In this document: piece by piece, positions 9,701-21,704 of the stretch
Position numbering within the stretch: position 1 is the stretch's first letter
Layout: each line of letters opens with the position of its first letter
Assembly (NCBI GenBank): GCA_905234195.1
Contig: CAJOFR010000008.1
Span: 1-64,000, forward strand
Source of the DNA: an uncultured Selenomonadaceae bacterium
GTDB taxonomy: Bacteria > Bacillota > Negativicutes > Selenomonadales > Selenomonadaceae
Direction of reading: 5' to 3'
Length of the DNA: 64,000 nt
Translations under genes and position numbers: made by a program
The notes under the pieces: model-generated
Told to the model about the DNA's origin: nothing
What the model saw: only the letters and a program-made list of their open reading frames with translations
Database searches by the model: none

Positions 9701-9850
9701 GCTGACCATTTGTTCGATAACTTCTTGAATACTTTCAAAATTTGAGCAGGCTTGAATCGCCTCGTCAAGTGCTTCCGTTCCTTTTAAGGTTGTCGTATCT
9801 AGTGACGCCATGAATTTTTGTATGACGTCCTGTTGAGTGTATTCAGCCAT
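6737..9850 (-). CDS. RTX-repeat secreted protein with N-terminal HExxH zinc metallopeptidase-like domain
   Basis: 1037 aa; RVLAHEFTHAVMSANINYFYALPSLIKEGVAELTHG (HExxH plus a downstream glutamate), followed by repeated NSGDNVTIVGGxGNDTIxNSG / GDGRDxIYGFGENDTL modules. Confidence 0.85.
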   Translation of the reverse strand: MAEYTQQDVIQKFMASLDTTTLKGTEALDEAIQACSNFESIQEVIEQMVSDCKNSASADDFLKNYCGIDLSNQDTGAISGLDAGGDTSKNAVDIVPESGELRTDFTDRYFVADGLTFQLVKYNSDYSWTDLEFDSLTTNQKFMWQSLYTWWASGALDLISLSYGDNFGFTENSSATTDVINIGFIENNAGTLAWTVSYYYVNDTTHQSTAWLGFGINMDYYSNVNTENKNGYDPTSGQTYLDRVLAHEFTHAVMSANINYFYALPSLIKEGVAELTHGIDDQRRSDIKTLAGNYSLLEQALSLSSGYKSVSGVHAPDYAGGYMLMRYLAKQSAGGEIGFSVENLDDNVTASGEGGDDTITNSGDNVTIVGGAGDDIIELDKNSKFVVLEYSEGDGNDTVYGYNPTDIVNLIGGSVTGSVVSGNDLTLQFGEGSIKFVDAPSVNVNGKIFNPSPKNGTSDADFIMNFDSNTTLTTYAGNDTISNSGAKVLVDGGAGDDVIFAYGGEQIIKHDEGDGNDIVYGISAKDTLKISGDSYFMATSDSDVIVTIGEESITLKNAADENFTIDFTEKVHGDYIKGTDSRNTLKSSSAGSTIDARGGNDRIINSGDNVTIIGGKGNDTINNSGSSIVYQYANGDGRDLIYGFGENDTLQITSGSIKSSTSSGSDVAFNIGSGAVTLKGLSIDVKYTIIDADGNEILFERPKIIQGTSKAETLTNNLGDGYFINALANNDKIYNYGNYSTIDAGLGNDRIINSGDSVTIIGGGGNDTITNSGNAVVYRYTNGNGKDVITGFGENDTLQIVSGSLKSSAVSGSDLVFNIGNGSINLKELSDDVEYTLVDSGGNKILFEKPKIIQGTSSANTLTNNSDDYQINALAGNDKITNSGDNVTIVGGRGNDTIKNSGDSVVYQYASGDGRDTIYGFGENDTLNITSGSVKNTLTRGDDLVVNIGSGSVVLKNYAGNTAEIFVGSTENISNPSKLVAAQEFFVDDNFITDDAQISDVTEISETNYSVGKIESNFSELEKFYQTVSAYYHQSKK
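6950..8830 (-). repeat. Intragenic RTX-type module repeats (about 100-aa units)
   Basis: At least four NSGD(N/S)VTI(V/I)GGxG(N/D)DxI modules plus one divergent copy, each followed by a YGFGENDTL-type block; near-identical at DNA level (gccaataatcgtgacg.tatcgccgctgttaataattctgtcgttgcc recurs). Confidence 0.85.
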
Positions 9851-9897
9851 TTTTTATCACTCCTTTGACGAAAATTGACGAAAATTTTTGAGGAGGG

Positions 9898-11601
9898 TCA
9901 ATTTTTTATTTCGCGCACCAGCCAATCTCCGCGCCCATTCAAATTTAATTCGGTGTCGTGAATTTGAAAGAGCGTCGAACGATGACCGACGCTGATAATC
10001 GTCGTATTGGGTAGCTCGTCTTTTATCAGCTCGTACATTTCAATTTCGCGCGGCTCGTCCAGCGCGCTGGTCGCCTCGTCGAGGAAAATATAATCCGGCG
10101 CAGTCAACAGCACCCGCGCAAACGCAAGCCGCTGTTGTTCGCCAACCGATAAAATTCTGCTCCAATCGTCCACCGCGCCGAGTTTGTCCGTCAAATTTGG
10201 CAGGTCGACTTGTCGCAGAGTTTCTTTCAGTTTTTCGTCCGAAGGCGCATTTAATTCTGCGGCGGGGTAAATCAGCGCGCGCCGAAGTGTTCCCAGCGGC
10301 AGATAAGGTTTTTGCGGCAGGAACATCACGCGCGAATTTTCCGGCAGGGAAATTTTTCCCGAAGAGTACGCCCAAATCCCCGCCAAAGTTCTTAGCAGCG
10401 TCGACTTGCCGCAACCCGAAGCCCCCGTTACTAAAAGCGACTTGGAATTTTCCAGCGTCAAGGAAAGTTTTTTGAGGAGGTCTTTTCCATTCGGCAGGGC
10501 AATATCCAAATTTTCTATCGTCAATTTTTCTGCGGCATCTCTTTCAACGCGGCTCTTTACATTCTGAACTTGTTCGACGTGTTCCGTAAATCCGGCAAGA
10601 CGATTTATCACCGCCGCAAGACTTGCTATCGTCGAATAAGAATCCACAAAATAACTCAACGCATCCTGCACGCGACCGAACGCCGACGTTGTCTGCATGA
10701 GCCCGCCGAGCTGCATTTCGTTTTTAAAATAACGAGGCGCGGCAAGAACCAGCGGGACAATTACCGCCAGCTGCGCGTAGCCGTTCACGTAAAAATTCAA
10801 GTGCTTGGTTTTCGTCATGAGCTTGCGGAAATTATCAATGACGCTTTTAAATCTGTCGATAAAATTTTCAGACTCCGACGCCTCCCCGCGATAAAAAGCA
10901 ATGCTCTCCGAATTTTCGCGGACGCGCATCATGCTGAAACGAAAATCCGCCTCGTAACGTTGTTGGTCAAATTCCAGCCCGATTAATTTTCTGCCGACTT
11001 TGTGGACGAGCCACGTGCCCAGCCCCGAATAAATCAGCGAAAACCAAAACATGTAGCCGTAAATCACAATTTCGGTGCCGCCTAAATTTAAAGTGAACGA
11101 GCCCGATAATTCCCACAGCACGAAACTAAACGCGACGAGTGTCACGACTTGTTTTAGGAAACCGACAATTAACTGAAGTGTCAAGCCGACGAATGACGCA
11201 ATGTCTTCTGAAATACGCTGGTCCGGGTTGTCCGTCGAGTTTTGCAAATGATAATAAGTTTGTCCGCGCATCCACGAGTTCAAATATTGTTGCGTCATCC
11301 ACGTGCGCCATTTTATTTGCAGGAGCTGACGCAGGTACACCGCGTAAACCGCAATGAATATGTAACAGAAAGCCAGCCCCGTAAATTTTCCGATTAGCGG
11401 CCAAAACAAATCTTCCTGATAATTTTGCAAGGAGTTATAAAATTCATTGTACCACTGATTAATTTGCACGAGAAACCACACAGTCGCGAAGTTCAACCCG
11501 ATAACGACTGCCAGCAACCCGCGCGCCTTCCATTTTTCTTCCGAAGACCAATAGCCTTTAAACAGCGTCCAGAATCCCCGAAATAAATTTCTTTTTCCCA
11601 A
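9898..11601 (-). CDS. SbmA/BacA-like ABC transporter, fused permease and ATPase (ABC_membrane_2 / YddA type)
   Basis: TM N-half typical of SbmA/BacA/YddA (WYNEFYNSLQ, LRQLLQIKWRTWMTQQYLNSWM) then Walker A GASGCGKSTLLRTLAGIW, signature LSVGEQQRLAFARVLL, Walker B YIFLDEATSALDE. Confidence 0.9.
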   Translation of the reverse strand: MGKRNLFRGFWTLFKGYWSSEEKWKARGLLAVVIGLNFATVWFLVQINQWYNEFYNSLQNYQEDLFWPLIGKFTGLAFCYIFIAVYAVYLRQLLQIKWRTWMTQQYLNSWMRGQTYYHLQNSTDNPDQRISEDIASFVGLTLQLIVGFLKQVVTLVAFSFVLWELSGSFTLNLGGTEIVIYGYMFWFSLIYSGLGTWLVHKVGRKLIGLEFDQQRYEADFRFSMMRVRENSESIAFYRGEASESENFIDRFKSVIDNFRKLMTKTKHLNFYVNGYAQLAVIVPLVLAAPRYFKNEMQLGGLMQTTSAFGRVQDALSYFVDSYSTIASLAAVINRLAGFTEHVEQVQNVKSRVERDAAEKLTIENLDIALPNGKDLLKKLSLTLENSKSLLVTGASGCGKSTLLRTLAGIWAYSSGKISLPENSRVMFLPQKPYLPLGTLRRALIYPAAELNAPSDEKLKETLRQVDLPNLTDKLGAVDDWSRILSVGEQQRLAFARVLLTAPDYIFLDEATSALDEPREIEMYELIKDELPNTTIISVGHRSTLFQIHDTELNLNGRGDWLVREIKN

Positions 11602-11624
11602 GAAAGAGACATCTCCCCTGCCTT

Positions 11625-13298
11625 CTATTTGTTAAAGATAACTTCGCATTCAAACATTCTGTTCCACGGATTTTTCACTTTGAAACCGCGCAGATATTTA
11701 AACGACGGCAAATTTTTTTCGGCAAACTCATTCATCAAACGGGTGCTTTCATTTTCGGCGAAGGCACGTTGCTCGGAATTTTTAAAGTCGTAGTAGCAAG
11801 ACGGGTCGTTAAATTTTTCTACGAGTTCGTTGCCGACAATCGTGCGGACATTCGCCTGATAAGCCCAGTCGTCGAGATAACGGACGGACAAAAGTTTATT
11901 TTTCGCCTCCTCCTTCATATGGCGGGAAAGAATACCCGTAGCGAGAGCAAAGCCCGTCGAATTGGTTGCCGTGTTCCAGCCGGAATAACTCTGCAGTTTG
12001 TAAAGCAAATCTTTTTCCTGCAGAAGTTTCATGAGCGAATTATCGGAGCCGTTGGTGAAAGTAATATCCGCCACCCCGACGCGATAACCTTCCTTTATAT
12101 TTTTATCGACGAGTTCCGCAAAATGTTTAGTACCTTTTCGCGGTTGAGAGTCCGGAACAATATTTTTTCCATTCGGATAGTTGTTGTGCCCCCAAAAACT
12201 TTCGCCGTTCGGATCCGTGTGGACGAGCAAGACAAAATCTGCGCGCTTGGGCGAAGGAATAATCATGCCGCCCGTGATTCTTACGGCGTCCCTAATCGAA
12301 TTGCCTATGTGTTCGTCGGAAAAAGGCGGAACTGTGTCCGCGCCCGTGCCTTCGTTGTATTGGACATTCACGAAGGGAATATCTCCGCTCAACTCATTTA
12401 CCGCGCGCGTGAACAGCAACAAATTAAATTCGTCGATACCGGCAAGCGATTGCACTTTGACTTTTGAAAAATCGCTCCGGTCAATGTATTTAAGGAGCTT
12501 GCGATTTTCCCTGTGCGTCTGACTAAGCGGCGCATTGTCGTCGCGCCCGATAACCAGGTAGTCAATAATTCCGTCGCGGGCAAAATCTACAAGCCTTGTT
12601 GTCATGGAAAAATTTTTGTCGCGGCGTGAAAACCAGTCGTTCAAAATTTCTTCGGGAATATTTTTTTCGTAGTAGTCCAGCTGATAAAGTTCGTCGTCGT
12701 TGAGAGTATCAATCTCCTGCTTATCCAAAAGCAACGTGTACGTGAAAATATCCGCACCGTATTTCGCGTAGTACTCCGGCTCTTCAATATCGCCGACAGT
12801 TCCATGAATAGGCGTGCGCATCAGCGAACCGAAGATATAAATTTTCATGTCCGGATTATTTTCGCGCAGATTTTTAAAACGTTCGACGCGAGAATCCAAA
12901 ACCTCTTGAGAAAATTCATGCTTGCGCGAGGGAATCAATCCGCCGTACAGCATGGAATCCGAAGCAATGACCGCCGCTTTAGCCGAAGACGCATTTTTTT
13001 CGAGCCACGCCCAAAGTTTTTCGGGGTGCTCTTGAGAATTTTCGACGCCCAACAATTCTTTAGGCGGCAAAATAATTTCGTAGTCGAGTTGCCCGACAAT
13101 TTCTGCGGTCTGTTTAAAAGAAACAGGTCTATCGTCGTGCGGCACGAAGATAATTTTTTCAGCGGCGGCAGCGACCGGTTTTGCAAAGTCTAATAAAAAA
13201 ATCAGCGTCATTAAAATTGACAGCAGAAAAATTTTTTGCAAAGCAAACAGCTCCCAAATTTTTTCTAGGATAATAACACACTTCAAATATTTGCGCAA
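11625..13298 (-). CDS. DUF4127 family exported protein
   Basis: N-terminal signal-like segment then KIIFVPHDDRPVSFKQTAEIVGQLDYEIILPPKELLG and SDSMLYGGLIPSRKH typical of DUF4127. The exact start is uncertain. Confidence 0.82.
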   Translation of the reverse strand: MRKYLKCVIILEKIWELFALQKIFLLSILMTLIFLLDFAKPVAAAAEKIIFVPHDDRPVSFKQTAEIVGQLDYEIILPPKELLGVENSQEHPEKLWAWLEKNASSAKAAVIASDSMLYGGLIPSRKHEFSQEVLDSRVERFKNLRENNPDMKIYIFGSLMRTPIHGTVGDIEEPEYYAKYGADIFTYTLLLDKQEIDTLNDDELYQLDYYEKNIPEEILNDWFSRRDKNFSMTTRLVDFARDGIIDYLVIGRDDNAPLSQTHRENRKLLKYIDRSDFSKVKVQSLAGIDEFNLLLFTRAVNELSGDIPFVNVQYNEGTGADTVPPFSDEHIGNSIRDAVRITGGMIIPSPKRADFVLLVHTDPNGESFWGHNNYPNGKNIVPDSQPRKGTKHFAELVDKNIKEGYRVGVADITFTNGSDNSLMKLLQEKDLLYKLQSYSGWNTATNSTGFALATGILSRHMKEEAKNKLLSVRYLDDWAYQANVRTIVGNELVEKFNDPSCYYDFKNSEQRAFAENESTRLMNEFAEKNLPSFKYLRGFKVKNPWNRMFECEVIFNK

Positions 13299-13334
13299 AC
13301 TTTATTAAAAAAATTTTTCATGAAAAATTTTTTG

Positions 13335-13363
13335 CGAAAAAAAATAGGTCGTCAAAACGACCT
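13335..13363 (-). terminator. Rho-independent terminator of ubiX
   Basis: Minus strand AGGTCGT-TTTG-ACGACCT followed by ATTTTTTTT. Confidence 0.75.
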
Positions 13364-13373
13364 TTCCAGCGTC

Positions 13374-13445
13374 AAGGGATAAGAGATAAGGGATAAGATT
13401 TTTTCTCTTAAAACTTTCCCCTTATCACTTACCCCTTACCACTTA
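13374..13445 (-). repeat. GGGATAAG-type short repeat array with inverted arms starting in the ubiX stop codon
   Basis: Minus strand TAAGTGGTAAGGGGTAAGTGATAAGGGG...CTTATCCCTTATCTCTTATCCCTT; the TAA stop is the first three bases. Confidence 0.8.
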
Positions 13446-14024
13446 AATGTTGTTCATTTTTCTGCCTTGCCATTCTTTCAATTCGGCGGGCAAATCAAAT
13501 TGCATTAAAATCTTGTTGATAAGATGGTTAATGTGCGATTCAATTGACATATCCGTGTTGTAGAAAGTCATGACCGGCGGCATGATAATCACTCCCAAAT
13601 CGGCAAGCTCCTTCATGTTTCTGAGGTGAACTTTGCTGAAAGGCATTTCACGCGGCACCAATACTAACTTTCGGTGTTCTTTAATGCAAACGTCCGCTGC
13701 GCGCAGTAGTAAATTGTCACTGTAACCATGAATAATTCCCGCAACAGTTTTCATCGTGCAGGGAACTATCACCATTCCTTCGACGATAAAACTTCCACTT
13801 GCTATCGACGCGTCCATTTCGTGCACATTGTAGACGACATCGGCAAGCCGGCTGATGCTGTAGACATCAAAATTAGTTTCGTCGCGAATTGCCAGTGAGC
13901 CTCCGTCGGTGATAATTAGGTGAGTCTCAACATCGTCAAATTTTTTTAGCCGCTGTAGAAGCTCCACCGCTATGACAATTCCGCTCGCGCCTGTTATTCC
14001 GATAATCAGCCGCATAAAAATCAC
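13443..14024 (-). CDS. ubiX: UbiX-family flavin prenyltransferase
   Basis: MRLIIGITGASGIVIAVELLQRL, PCTMKTVAGIIHGYSDNLLLRAADVCIKEHRKLVLVPREMPFS. True start probably 14015. Confidence 0.9.
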   Translation of the reverse strand: MIFMRLIIGITGASGIVIAVELLQRLKKFDDVETHLIITDGGSLAIRDETNFDVYSISRLADVVYNVHEMDASIASGSFIVEGMVIVPCTMKTVAGIIHGYSDNLLLRAADVCIKEHRKLVLVPREMPFSKVHLRNMKELADLGVIIMPPVMTFYNTDMSIESHINHLINKILMQFDLPAELKEWQGRKMNNI

Positions 14025-14081
14025 CCCCGATTTATTTTTGCTAAGACCGCCTTCAACCTCCTATTGGCCTCCTGACAAAAT

Positions 14082-14744
14082 TTAACCGATCCTAACTGTG
14101 TGAATAATTTTGAAGCCGCGCCCTTCGAGTTGCGATTTAATCTCGTCGAATTTATTCGCAATGTCTTCAAAACGGATAACCAAACTGTAAGTCTTTTCGC
14201 TTTGCTTGCAAGTAATTAAGCTGTCCAGATTTATTCCGTTGTCCCTGAAAACTTTTGCAACCTCCGCGATAACTCCGACCTTGTTATCCACTTCAACAGT
14301 CATGCGAATTTTTCCGCCGCTCGGCAAACCCATGACCTCTATGAAAGTTTTTAAAATATCCGTCGCCGTGATAATCCCAACGACAGTCCCGACTTGAGAC
14401 ACGACCGGCAACCCGCCGACTTTGTTCTGATACATAATCAACGCCGCCTCTTCAATCGTCGCGTCTTCGTTCACGGTGATAACCTTCCTCTGCATTATAT
14501 CACGAACGCTGAGTTTGTCGAGAAGTGAGCGAATTTCAAATTTAGAAAGCGACGTCGCCGGCGAAGGAGCCACGCGCATAACATCTCTGTCGCTCAAATA
14601 TCCGACAAGTTTCCCGCCGTCAACGATAATCATTCTGTGGAATTTATGTTTCTTCATCATTCTGTCGACTTCCCCAATGGTCGCGTCGCTCGTCATGGTA
14701 ACAGGGTGCTTTGTCATTCTTTCAGCTACAAACAAACTTTCCAA
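14082..14744 (-). CDS. Tandem CBS domain + ACT domain protein (AcuB-like)
   Basis: MTKHPVTMTSDATIGEVDRMMKKHKFHRMIIVDGGKLVGYLSDRDVM; second CBS MQRKVITVNEDATIEEAALIMYQNKVGGLPVV; C-terminal ACT-like VDNKVGVIAEVAKVFRDNGINLDSL. Confidence 0.88.
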   Translation of the reverse strand: MESLFVAERMTKHPVTMTSDATIGEVDRMMKKHKFHRMIIVDGGKLVGYLSDRDVMRVAPSPATSLSKFEIRSLLDKLSVRDIMQRKVITVNEDATIEEAALIMYQNKVGGLPVVSQVGTVVGIITATDILKTFIEVMGLPSGGKIRMTVEVDNKVGVIAEVAKVFRDNGINLDSLITCKQSEKTYSLVIRFEDIANKFDEIKSQLEGRGFKIIHTVRIG

Positions 14745-14844
14745 CCTCCCTTCAAAAAAAATTCTCCCGCCATTTTATAAGCTAATTTTAACTTTTTATT
14801 CCGCTATTGTCACGCTTTATTTTTCATTTCCCCAAAAAAATTTT

Positions 14845-15939
14845 TCAAACGTCGCTCTTAGTCCGGTTGCAGTCCGCACAAAGAATCTGACAATTTTCCG
14901 CAACAGTCCGCCCGCCCCTGCTCCAGGGTTTAATGTGATCCGCTTGCATGTCCTTCAGCTCAAAATGACGCCCGCACTTCGCGCAAGTCTTCCCCTGCCG
15001 ATTGTACACCGCCTCCCTTATTTTACCACTAAACTGACGAATACTCAAATGCTGCTCCTTCCCGTCAAACAAGTATTCGTAAATCCCCCGCGTGTTCGTA
15101 ATATCTTCGTCGTCAATCAAATCTTGAATGCGCTTTTCCATTTCGTCGGCGTCGTAATTAATTCCCTCGTACTTGTTATAAAAAATCCCCCACTCCTGAC
15201 CTTTCATGGAAGGACGATAAACTTTAAACGTAACCTTCACCCACTCCATGACGTGACTAAAATATAACCACAGCTCATTACAATTTGTTTCGTGCTGGTG
15301 TTCCGCCATGTACTGTTCAATTTTTTTGCCTTGCTTGTCGCAAATCCAACGCAACGCCGCCTCCAAAAAATCCTGCCTGTTCGCCGAGCCCTTCAAATAT
15401 TTTTTGTAGTCCTTCACAATGACTTCGCCATTATTTTTGCTGAAACATTTCTTCGCCGCGTTTAACCACGTGCCCGGCAATATCGCGTTGCGCAACTCCT
15501 GCGCGTTCAGCTCCGTGCCCGGCGTATTCAAAACTTTAAACCACTCCAAAGTTTCCTTGTCCGTGCCTTCGCAAACACAAACCCACAATTTATAATCCAG
15601 TATCTGATTTTTATCCCCCTCCGTCAAATTTCTGAAGCTGAAATAGTCAATCGAATATTCGTTGTTGACGTATTGGCAAATGCTTATCGTGCGCTGCTGC
15701 CCGTCCAAAAGTTCAAACGTCCCGTCATTTTTTCTAATCCAGTACATCGCCCCCAGCGGCAAACTTTTTTGCACGCTCTGTATGACCGCCTCGCGTCTCT
15801 TGCCGCTGTAAATAAATTCGCGCTGATACGGCGGACGAATGTTCAGCTTGCCGCCATATCCAAAGCAACCTTCCTCCGCGCTGTCGATATACCCTTCAAC
15901 TACCTCGCGAACTGAAATTTCTTTGAGTTCATACTTCAT
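14845..15939 (-). CDS. DUF262 domain + C-terminal HNH endonuclease
   Basis: N-terminal RPPYQREFIYSGKRREAVIQSVQKSLPLGAMYW and LLDGQQRTISICQYV (DUF262 motif); C-terminal CAKCGRHFELKDMQADHIKPWSRGGRTVAENCQILCADCNRTKSD (HNH). Confidence 0.93.
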   Translation of the reverse strand: MKYELKEISVREVVEGYIDSAEEGCFGYGGKLNIRPPYQREFIYSGKRREAVIQSVQKSLPLGAMYWIRKNDGTFELLDGQQRTISICQYVNNEYSIDYFSFRNLTEGDKNQILDYKLWVCVCEGTDKETLEWFKVLNTPGTELNAQELRNAILPGTWLNAAKKCFSKNNGEVIVKDYKKYLKGSANRQDFLEAALRWICDKQGKKIEQYMAEHQHETNCNELWLYFSHVMEWVKVTFKVYRPSMKGQEWGIFYNKYEGINYDADEMEKRIQDLIDDEDITNTRGIYEYLFDGKEQHLSIRQFSGKIREAVYNRQGKTCAKCGRHFELKDMQADHIKPWSRGGRTVAENCQILCADCNRTKSDV

Positions 15940-16238
15940 TTGCTTTCCCCTCTTTCCGCATAAATCAACACCTCATCGCTTTTAATTTCCGCCAAAAATT
16001 TTTTATCTGAACTGCTCCCCGTTACAACATCAACGTGGCAATCTAATTTTTCTTCTAAATCCAAAATAAATGAAAAATATTGTAGCCCGCGCAAATTTCC
16101 GCGCTCAATCAAAAAATCAACGTCGCTTTCTTCGTCAGCTTCGCCGCGAGCGTACGAACCAAACAGCGAAATTTTTTTCACGCCGTATTTTTTTGCGATA
16201 GGCAAAACTTTTTCGCGTATCTGCTCAATCGTGTACAT
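15936..16238 (-). CDS. MNT/MntA-type minimal nucleotidyltransferase
   Basis: KKISLFGSYARGEADEESDVDFLIERG, i.e. GS-X10-DXD motif; 100 aa; overlaps neighbours on both sides. Confidence 0.92.
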   Translation of the reverse strand: MYTIEQIREKVLPIAKKYGVKKISLFGSYARGEADEESDVDFLIERGNLRGLQYFSFILDLEEKLDCHVDVVTGSSSDKKFLAEIKSDEVLIYAERGESK

Positions 16239-17283
16239 CTTCTTGCCTCCGCCGAATTAAAAGCCGCTTAAAAATATTTTTGCCGTTAATCTGCGGCGCA
16301 AATAAATCGTATTTGCTGTCTTTCCCGTGATTAGCACAGCCGACAATTTCAAACTGATTCGGATTATATTTATCGAGGAAAGTAATCGGCACGCCCATGA
16401 CGCCAAAATAATCGCAGGGTATTTCCGCAGTCTTTGAAACTTCTATCGCGTCGTAGTTGTCATATTTCGGATATTTTTCCGGAGAATAATTGAACACCAA
16501 AAATATTTCTTCCTGCAATTTTTTCAGCGGGATATTCGTAAACCACGTGACGTTTCTAAATTTCACGAGTCCTTTTTCTGAATCGTAAACACCTTCCGCA
16601 AAAATTTTGTAATTACCCTTCGGCAAACTGAAATACGCATTTCCGTGAGCAAAACCGTAACCAAGCCACAATTTATTTTTCATAATCAACGGAAAAATTT
16701 CTTTGTAAGTTATCGCGTTAAAAGGAGCGACGATAACAAATTTTTTATCGTACTTCATCAGCTGGGCGACGTATTCGCGAAACAAACTGAAGGGCGGGTT
16801 CGTCACGACGACATCTGCCTCTTTCAAAATCTCGATACATTCCGCCGAACGAAAATCCCCGTTGCCTTTCAGCGGCGTGATAATTTCGGGATGCCCTTCG
16901 ATAAATTGCTTGACATCGAGTAAATCTTCGCGCCCGTCGCCATTCCAATCCTTCAGCTCGGAAATTTCAACCTTGTAAGCAATTTCGTTTCGCGGACGCG
17001 AATAAAATTCCTCCATGCCCGGCAAAACAAGTTCGTTGCCGGAAATCGGGGAGCCGGAATAACAAGTGGCGATTAATTTTTTCAGCTCAAGCGCGTTAAA
17101 ATTCATGGCGAAATACTTAAAAAAATCGCTCTCGTAAGGATCGTCGCAGTTGCAGAGAATAATTTTGCCGCGAAAAAATTTTCGATAATCTTCGTGACGC
17201 AGTTCGCGCTCAATGGTGTAGAACTCGTCCTTCTTCGCGCGCGCCGCCGAATTTAAATTTCTATTGCCCGCCAAAAAAATCAC
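16225..17283 (-). CDS. EcoRI-family adenine-specific DNA methyltransferase
   Basis: AKKDEFYTIERELRHEDYRKFFRGKIILCNCDDPYESDFFKYFAMNF, DVVVTNPPFSLFREYVAQLM (motif IV NPPF), FGVMGVPITFLDKYNPNQFEIVG. GTG start at 17283; start uncertain. Confidence 0.9.
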   Translation of the reverse strand: MIFLAGNRNLNSAARAKKDEFYTIERELRHEDYRKFFRGKIILCNCDDPYESDFFKYFAMNFNALELKKLIATCYSGSPISGNELVLPGMEEFYSRPRNEIAYKVEISELKDWNGDGREDLLDVKQFIEGHPEIITPLKGNGDFRSAECIEILKEADVVVTNPPFSLFREYVAQLMKYDKKFVIVAPFNAITYKEIFPLIMKNKLWLGYGFAHGNAYFSLPKGNYKIFAEGVYDSEKGLVKFRNVTWFTNIPLKKLQEEIFLVFNYSPEKYPKYDNYDAIEVSKTAEIPCDYFGVMGVPITFLDKYNPNQFEIVGCANHGKDSKYDLFAPQINGKNIFKRLLIRRRQEDVHD

Positions 17284-17340
17284 CGTCCAAAAATTTTTTT
17301 CAGTTTACCAAAGCCGAAAAATTTTGTAAAGGTACAAAGG

Positions 17341-17369
17341 TTGACTAGCGGCGTGCTTTTTATTATTAT
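17341..17369 (+). promoter_or_regulatory. Sigma70-type promoter for pcrA
   Basis: TTGACT-(17)-TATTAT just upstream of pcrA. Confidence 0.6.
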
Positions 17370-17392
17370 TTAGGGAATAGGGAGGGAATGAC

Positions 17393-21704
<4,312 letters not shown>

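Noticed and set aside
13374-13445. Possible CRISPR array
   Set aside because: Units are only 7-9 bp, degenerate, with no spacers and no cas genes in the window.
17284-17392. Mobile-element boundary next to the methylase cassette
   Set aside because: No inverted or direct terminal repeats, integrase or transposase seen; only a normal promoter for pcrA.
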